Source: Bacteroidota bacterium (GTDB taxonomy: Bacteria; Bacteroidota; Bacteroidia; Cytophagales; Cyclobacteriaceae). Taken from it: a stretch of 9,891 bases of DNA. A program made the position numbers and the translations under genes. The DNA lies in contig JAEYXN010000052.1 in assembly GCA_023431285.1 (NCBI GenBank), positions 1 to 9,891 of the forward strand, written 5' to 3'. The notes beneath the pieces are model-generated. The model was not told the origin of the DNA. It made no database searches and worked only from the letters and a program-made list of their open reading frames with translations. Below, piece after piece: positions 6,496-9,891 of this stretch (position 1 is the stretch's first letter; each line of letters begins with the position of its first letter).

Positions 6496-6569
6496 AATTA
6501 TTAATTTACAGGACAAAACTATCTGCTGGCTAACGTGGAAAATAGAACGGATGCGACAAAATACAGACG

Positions 6570-7340
6570 CTATTCCGACAGGAATCGTTTCGGAGTCCGG
6601 CCGGTGAAAGCTTTGAATACTCTTATAAAGTGTGATTGATCTGAAAAGCCATTGGCATAAACGATATCGGACAATTTGGAGTAGTCTTTTACAGTGAGTT
6701 GTTCCAGTGACTGCTGGAATTTTGTGATCAGAATAAAATCCCGGGGAGTGATTCCAACCTGTTTAGCAAAACGTCTTTCAAATGTACGGACTGTTACATG
6801 CAATGTATCACAGAGGTCCGCGACCGAGATCTGAGCTTTGCGAGATCCAATTACTTTCAAAGCCTTCACAATGGAATCGTCGAATTGTTCTTTTTTGTGA
6901 AGAAAGCTTTGGATGAGGAACGTCTGAATGATTTCTACTTCGTGGCCCTTTCCGGCAGTTGAAAGCAATTTATCTTCAACGTTCTTCCATCCGGGAGCTT
7001 TGAGTAAGTCGAAGCATTCATTGTTGAGCGACTTTGAGTCGATGTTAAAGAAGCTGGAGAGCACAAACGGATACAACTGAAACATTATGATTCTGAAACT
7101 TCCCTTCATATGCAGCTCAATAGGCATCAGGGTTTGTCCGTAGATGTAGGAAGTGGGCATCCGTTTATTTTGAGGCTGAACCCATTGTCCTTGTGGCGTT
7201 ACGTGAAAGAGTAATCCAGGGTAGCCGTCTGCGAAGAACGGCAGAATAGTTTCGCCGTCGTTTTGCGCGCGCTCGAAAATGAAGATGTTTTTCACAAACA
7301 GCGCAACGTCTTTCTCTGGTCCTAATCTTTTAACTTCCAT
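6570..7340 (-). CDS. AraC-family transcriptional regulator
   Basis: A 256-residue regulator with the two helix-turn-helix motifs of the AraC/XylS domain at the C terminus. The first is about 170-191 (ISVADLCDTLHVTVRTFERRF). The second is about 222-245 (LSDIVYANGFSDQSHFIRVFKAF), followed by the family-typical TGRTPKRF. The N-terminal 150 residues form a beta-rich sensor-like half (GYPGLLFHVTPQGQW, 39-53) resembling the DUF6597 type common in Bacteroidota regulators. The ligand is unknown. The ATG start at 7340 gives the usual length. The downstream neighbour on the same strand is the NmrA-like gene, its likely target. The gene is divergent from the small-protein/RND cluster across a 551-base intergenic region, so it could also act there. 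No bound site can be assigned. Confidence 0.92.
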   Translation of the reverse strand: MEVKRLGPEKDVALFVKNIFIFERAQNDGETILPFFADGYPGLLFHVTPQGQWVQPQNKRMPTSYIYGQTLMPIELHMKGSFRIIMFQLYPFVLSSFFNIDSKSLNNECFDLLKAPGWKNVEDKLLSTAGKGHEVEIIQTFLIQSFLHKKEQFDDSIVKALKVIGSRKAQISVADLCDTLHVTVRTFERRFAKQVGITPRDFILITKFQQSLEQLTVKDYSKLSDIVYANGFSDQSHFIRVFKAFTGRTPKRFLSE

Positions 7341-7520
7341 ACGATAATACAGCCAAGTGTAGCGAAACCGTTAGCAGACGCGGGCCCAATGGCACTATAG
7401 TAAAAGTCGTCATTGAAATGGTCATTAATAAATTCCATGGCACATTTCTCCGAACAGATATCCGCGTGAGGGACCGAGGCATTTGTTTGAGCCCGAAATG
7501 GAAAGTGCGCGGCCTGGCGA

Positions 7521-7560
7521 GTGCCGAGGGCCCGACCCCGGGTTTCACGGGGGCACGCCC
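7521..7560. repeat. GC-rich hairpin cluster
   Basis: CCCCG at 7536-7540 pairs with CGGGG at 7548-7552 around a GGTTTCA loop. Outside it, GGGC (7528-7531) can pair with GCCC (7557-7560), or alternatively GTGCC (7521-7525) with GGCAC (7552-7556). The island is far more GC-rich than the AT-rich DNA that follows it. It could be a REP-like palindromic repeat, a structured RNA, or part of a decayed gene. No T-tail follows on either strand, so it is not called as a terminator. Confidence 0.4.
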
Positions 7561-7705
7561 GAATGCATTTCAATCTACTTACGGCAACGACAACTCCCGG
7601 GCAAATTGAGTACAAGAATTTCAACCGAACCCTTCGGATGAGTGCAAGAATGAGAATTGATTATTAGAATACAATTAAAAACAAAAATGAAGGAAGGCAG
7701 AGCAG

Positions 7706-7806
7706 GTTGATCTAAGGTATTCTGATGTTGATAATTATGAAAATTCTGTAAATGAAACGCGGAAAAAACAGACGCTGACAACCCAGGGTTGATCCATTAG
7801 ATCAAC
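7706..7806. repeat. overlapping inverted repeats built on GTTGATC
   Basis: GTTGATCTAA (7706-7715) is the exact reverse complement of TTAGATCAAC (7797-7806), 81 bases apart. The same right arm also forms a close palindrome: GTTGATC (7788-7794), five bases, GATCAAC (7800-7806). One half-site therefore occurs three times. This pattern suits binding of a dimeric regulator at two spaced sites with looping, or alternative hairpins in a leader. The regulator is not identified. The AraC protein encoded next door is one candidate. Confidence 0.4.
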
Positions 7807-7834
7807 ATTTCGACCTGCAGTATAAAATAACACC

Positions 7835-7858
7835 GACGATCATTTAACAGACGATCAT
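7835..7858 (+). promoter_or_regulatory. 9-bp direct repeat upstream of the RND cluster
   Basis: GACGATCAT occurs at 7835-7843 and again at 7850-7858, a 15-base period, just upstream of the -7-like element. Tandem half-sites in this position are typical of activator binding (response regulators or AraC-type proteins). The repeat is seen. The role is inferred from position only. Confidence 0.35.
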
Positions 7859-7876
7859 ATATATGAATATACATTC

Positions 7877-7884
7877 TATATTTG
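7877..7884 (+). promoter_or_regulatory. Bacteroidota -7 promoter element
   Basis: TATATTTG matches the Bacteroidota consensus TAnnTTTG exactly. It lies only seven bases before the ATG at 7892, so a transcript from it would be nearly leaderless, or would serve an unseen downstream start. No TTG is visible at the usual -33 distance. If used, it drives the small-protein/RND operon and could depend on an activator at the direct repeat. Confidence 0.35.
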
Positions 7885-7891
7885 AGGTCCT

Positions 7892-8284
7892 ATGGGACTC
7901 ATTGGTCGCAAATTTTTTGGATTCTACCGGATACTCTGCTGGGTGCTGGCTCTGCACCTCTTGAATTATAGTATCGACCCACGTGATCCGGATCCCATTG
8001 ATATCCCTGAAAATTTCTCGTACCACGAGATCGAAAGTATTGCTGAACTTGTGCTGGAAGTAGTCTTTGGACTGGAAGGAGCCTTCGATGATTTTGATGA
8101 ACACGATACAGATAACGGCGACAATATCGATGCATTCAAGTTTATCTGCTCCACGCGGTCGTCAAGCGCTATTCATCACTCAATGTTTTTGTTAGATCGT
8201 AAATGGTCAATGGTTGACGACAATCAACCACCGTGGCCTTCTATAGGAATTTTTGTTCCTCCTCCGAAAGGCATACTTGCCTAA
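7892..8284 (+). CDS. small membrane-anchored acidic protein of unknown function, RND-associated
   Basis: A 130-residue protein of unknown function. Residues about 8-26 are hydrophobic (FFGFYRILCWVLALHLLNY) and look like an uncleaved anchor or signal segment. The following region is strongly acidic: DPRDPDPIDIPE (29-40), then a helical stretch IESIAELVLEVVFGLEGAF (47-65), then FDEHDTDNGDNID (68-80). The Asp/His-rich stretch could bind metal. The C-terminal 40 residues are unlike the rest and end in VPPPKG. From memory, similar small acidic proteins sit ahead of RND or heavy-metal efflux genes in Bacteroidota, but this is unverified. It is followed after 50 bases by the RND adaptor on the same strand, so it is probably the first gene of that operon and may act in the periplasm with the pump. 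The coding call is good. The role is unknown. Confidence 0.7.
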   Translation: MGLIGRKFFGFYRILCWVLALHLLNYSIDPRDPDPIDIPENFSYHEIESIAELVLEVVFGLEGAFDDFDEHDTDNGDNIDAFKFICSTRSSSAIHHSMFLLDRKWSMVDDNQPPWPSIGIFVPPPKGILA

Positions 8285-8334
8285 ACTGCCTTCGGGCGTT
8301 CTCTGTTCTTTCTAATCACAAATCAATTCAAGCA

Positions 8335-9471
8335 ATGAAATTCATTTCACATGCATACCGCATGGGTATGTTCACCTTTTTAATAATATCAATTTTTGCA
8401 AGTGCCTGTTCGATCCAGGAAAACAATAAATCAGAGGTTGATAAATTTCCTGTAGTCACTCCGTTACTAAAGGATACGACCTATACGACCGCATATATAG
8501 CCGATATACAGGCAATCCAGCATACCGAGATAAGGTCAAGAGTGCCGGCCTTTGTTGATCGGATCCATGTAAGCGAAGGCCAACAAGTAAAAAAAGGACA
8601 GCTCCTCTTCACTCTAAGCTCACAGGAGTTCAAGGAAGAGGTCTTCAAAGCCACTGCGATACTAAAGAGCACAATAGCGGAGGCGAAAGCAGCAGAGGTG
8701 GATCTCCGCAGCGCCACCAAATTGGTTGAGAACAACGTGGTATCAGAAATGGAGCTCGAGATTGCAAAGTCCAAACTCGAAGCACTTCGTGCAAGAATAG
8801 AAGAAGCAAAATCGCACGAATCATCGGCGAAGCTTCGATTGTCTTTTGCTGAGATCCGTGCGCCATTTGATGGTATTGTAGATCGCATACCCAAAAAGGC
8901 GGGTTCGCTTGTTTCTGAGGGAGAACTGTTGACCTTTCTTTCAGATCCTCGTGAAGTTGTGGCCTATTTTAATTTGTCCGAGGTCGAGTACCTGGATTAC
9001 CTGGGTCTTAAACAGGCGAACGAAACGAGCGAGGCACGACTGGAACTTGTCAATGGTTCATTGCATCAGCATTCCGGTCATGTCACTACTGCAGAAGGTC
9101 AGATCGACAGGCACACTGGAAACATTGCTTTTCGTGCTGTCTTTGCAAATCCGGACTTTACACTGAAGCATGGCTCGAGTGGGAAGGTGCTGATTGAAAA
9201 GCAACTTCGAAACGCTATTCTGATCCCGCAAAAATCGACTTTTGAAATTCAGGACAAGACCTATGTCTTCATACTCGACGAGAATAACGTAGCAAGGCAA
9301 ACGGTCATTAATCCAAAGCTGCGCATCCCGCATTTTTACATATTGGATGCCGGGCTCAAATCTACCGATCGAATAGTCTACGAGGGTGTGCAACGCATAA
9401 AGGACGGCGACCACATTTCCGCAGAAGACATCCCTTCACATCTCGTTCTTGCAGAAATATCCAACCAATAG
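8335..9471 (+). CDS. RND efflux periplasmic adaptor lipoprotein (MexA/AcrA type)
   Basis: A 378-residue membrane fusion protein that links an RND pump to an outer-membrane channel. Residues 1-24 are a lipoprotein signal with a hydrophobic core (MFTFLIISIFASA) and acceptor C25; the lipobox ASAC is slightly off consensus. The two lipoyl half-motifs are at about 64-95 (EIRSRVPAFVDRIHVSEGQQVKKGQLLF) and about 170-203 (SFAEIRAPFDGIVDRI). Between them lies an alpha-helical coiled-coil hairpin (about 97-168, rich in Ala, Glu, Lys). Beta-barrel and membrane-proximal domains follow (about 205-360). ATG 8335 is chosen because it gives the lipoprotein signal, whereas the in-frame 8233 start would overlap the upstream gene. 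The pump gene starts nine bases after the stop codon. The family is firm. The exported substrate is unknown. Confidence 0.93.
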   Translation: MKFISHAYRMGMFTFLIISIFASACSIQENNKSEVDKFPVVTPLLKDTTYTTAYIADIQAIQHTEIRSRVPAFVDRIHVSEGQQVKKGQLLFTLSSQEFKEEVFKATAILKSTIAEAKAAEVDLRSATKLVENNVVSEMELEIAKSKLEALRARIEEAKSHESSAKLRLSFAEIRAPFDGIVDRIPKKAGSLVSEGELLTFLSDPREVVAYFNLSEVEYLDYLGLKQANETSEARLELVNGSLHQHSGHVTTAEGQIDRHTGNIAFRAVFANPDFTLKHGSSGKVLIEKQLRNAILIPQKSTFEIQDKTYVFILDENNVARQTVINPKLRIPHFYILDAGLKSTDRIVYEGVQRIKDGDHISAEDIPSHLVLAEISNQ

Positions 9472-9480
9472 TATTTACCT

Positions 9481-9891
9481 ATGACTGCTAAACTTATCCA
9501 CAGACCCGTTCTGTCTATCGTGATTTCTGCGATCATAACGCTATTAGGTTTCCTGTCAATTACACAACTGCCGATGACGCAATTTCCAGACATTGCGCCG
9601 CCGGAGGTAACGGTGACTACGAAATATATTGGAGCCAATGCCGAGGCCTGCGTCAAGGCAGTGGTCACTCCCCTGGAGCGGGCCATCAACGGTGTCCCAG
9701 GAATGGCGTATATGACATCGGTTTCAGGCAATGATGGCACAAGTGTGATCCAGGTAATCTTTGAATCGGGTACGGACCCGGAAGTTGCTTCTGTAAACGT
9801 TCAAAACCGAGTCGCGTCCGTAATGGAGGAACTTCCTGAAGAGGCGATCAAATCAGGCGTTATCGTAGAGAAGGTACAAAACAGTATGCTC
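9481..9891 (+). CDS. RND efflux inner-membrane transporter, partial (AcrB/MexB type)
   Basis: The first 137 codons of a pump that normally has about 1,000-1,050 residues; it runs off the end of the window with no stop. The N terminus has cytoplasmic MTAKLIHRP, then TM1 (about 10-28, VLSIVISAIITLLGFLSI), then the family signature QLPMTQFPDIAPPEVTVTT that begins the periplasmic porter domain. GANAE (about 51-55), VVTPLERAINGV and MTSVSGNDG follow in the expected order. This resembles the hydrophobe/multidrug (HAE1) branch more than the heavy-metal CzcA branch, judging from the QFPDIAPP segment. It uses proton motive force to drive substrate out through the adaptor and a TolC-like channel, presumably encoded downstream. 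The nine-base spacing shows it shares a transcript with the adaptor. Confidence 0.95.
   Translation, partial: MTAKLIHRPVLSIVISAIITLLGFLSITQLPMTQFPDIAPPEVTVTTKYIGANAEACVKAVVTPLERAINGVPGMAYMTSVSGNDGTSVIQVIFESGTDPEVASVNVQNRVASVMEELPEEAIKSGVIVEKVQNSML

Larger units (their letters stand above)
7341..7891. other. divergent intergenic region with several structured elements
   Basis: No confident gene lies here. The part next to the AraC gene contains a GC-rich island (about 7490-7605). On the minus strand a frame from 7624 to 7322 (100 codons) runs through it and over the AraC start, and reads protein-like (for example the segment MEFINDHFNDDFYYSAIGP), but I recognise no family. The half next to the RND cluster is AT-rich and carries inverted repeats (7706-7806), a direct repeat (7835-7858) and a -7-like element (7877-7884), listed separately. 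It must hold promoters for both flanking operons. Confidence 0.5.

Noticed and set aside
8288..8297. GCC-TTCG-GGC hairpin as a terminator between the small protein and the adaptor
   Set aside because: Only three clean pairs and no proper T-run. The spacing and orientation suggest one operon.
8233..8334. Upstream in-frame start for the RND adaptor
   Set aside because: It overlaps the preceding gene and would bury the lipoprotein signal. ATG 8335 fits the family.
8481..8894. 137-codon antisense ORF inside the RND adaptor
   Set aside because: Ser/Ala-rich mirror of the adaptor coiled-coil coding sequence, a typical shadow.
1..9891. CRISPR arrays, tRNA or rRNA genes, transposases, phage genes
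   Set aside because: No regularly spaced repeats, no cloverleaf or rRNA-like sequence, and no recognisable transposase, integrase or phage protein were seen.

Overview
The window looks like a chromosomal stretch from a member of the Bacteroidota (Cytophagia/Chitinophagia-like). The reasons are gene content and style: a Bacteroidota-type arsenic operon with ArsM and a thioredoxin-type arsenate reductase, an AraC regulator with an unusual (DUF6597-like) N-terminal half, a secreted family 43 glycosidase, a lipoprotein RND adaptor, almost no Shine-Dalgarno sequences, and a perfect TAnnTTTG promoter element. The taxonomic call is inference.

Layout. (1) 1-604: no confident gene. The minus strand holds a long, stop-interrupted frame that may be a decayed gene or repeat. 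(2) 605-2464, plus strand: a compact arsenic operon arsR-arsM-arsC with a 12-bp palindromic operator just before arsR. (3) 2465-4122: about 1.65 kb with no confident complete gene. It holds a short leucine-rich-repeat ORF (3070-3660), two doubtful antisense ORFs and a 32-codon hydrophobic mini-ORF whose start codon lies in a hairpin arm. (4) 4123-5499, plus strand: a secreted GH43 glycosidase with a CBM6-like C-terminal module, ending at a strong hairpin (5525-5562) that should work in both directions. (5) 7340-5659, minus strand: an AraC-family regulator followed 74 bases later by an NmrA-like NAD(P)-binding protein, probably co-transcribed. (6) 7341-7891: a 551-base divergent intergenic region with a GC-rich structured island, two overlapping inverted repeats, a 9-bp direct repeat and a TAnnTTTG element. 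(7) 7892-9891, plus strand: a small membrane-anchored acidic protein of unknown function, then an RND efflux adaptor lipoprotein, then the start of an RND inner-membrane pump that runs off the window.

How the genes work together. The ars genes would sense arsenite (ArsR), reduce arsenate (ArsC) and methylate arsenite (ArsM). No Acr3 or ArsB pump is present in the window, so export would rely on another locus or on volatilisation. The RND cluster is a tripartite efflux system lacking its outer-membrane channel in view, preceded by the uncharacterised 130-residue protein. The GH43 enzyme stands alone, without SusC/SusD genes. I found no convincing new multi-gene system. The best leads are the small protein ahead of the RND genes, the structured intergenic regions, and the antisense coding-like frames in otherwise empty DNA.
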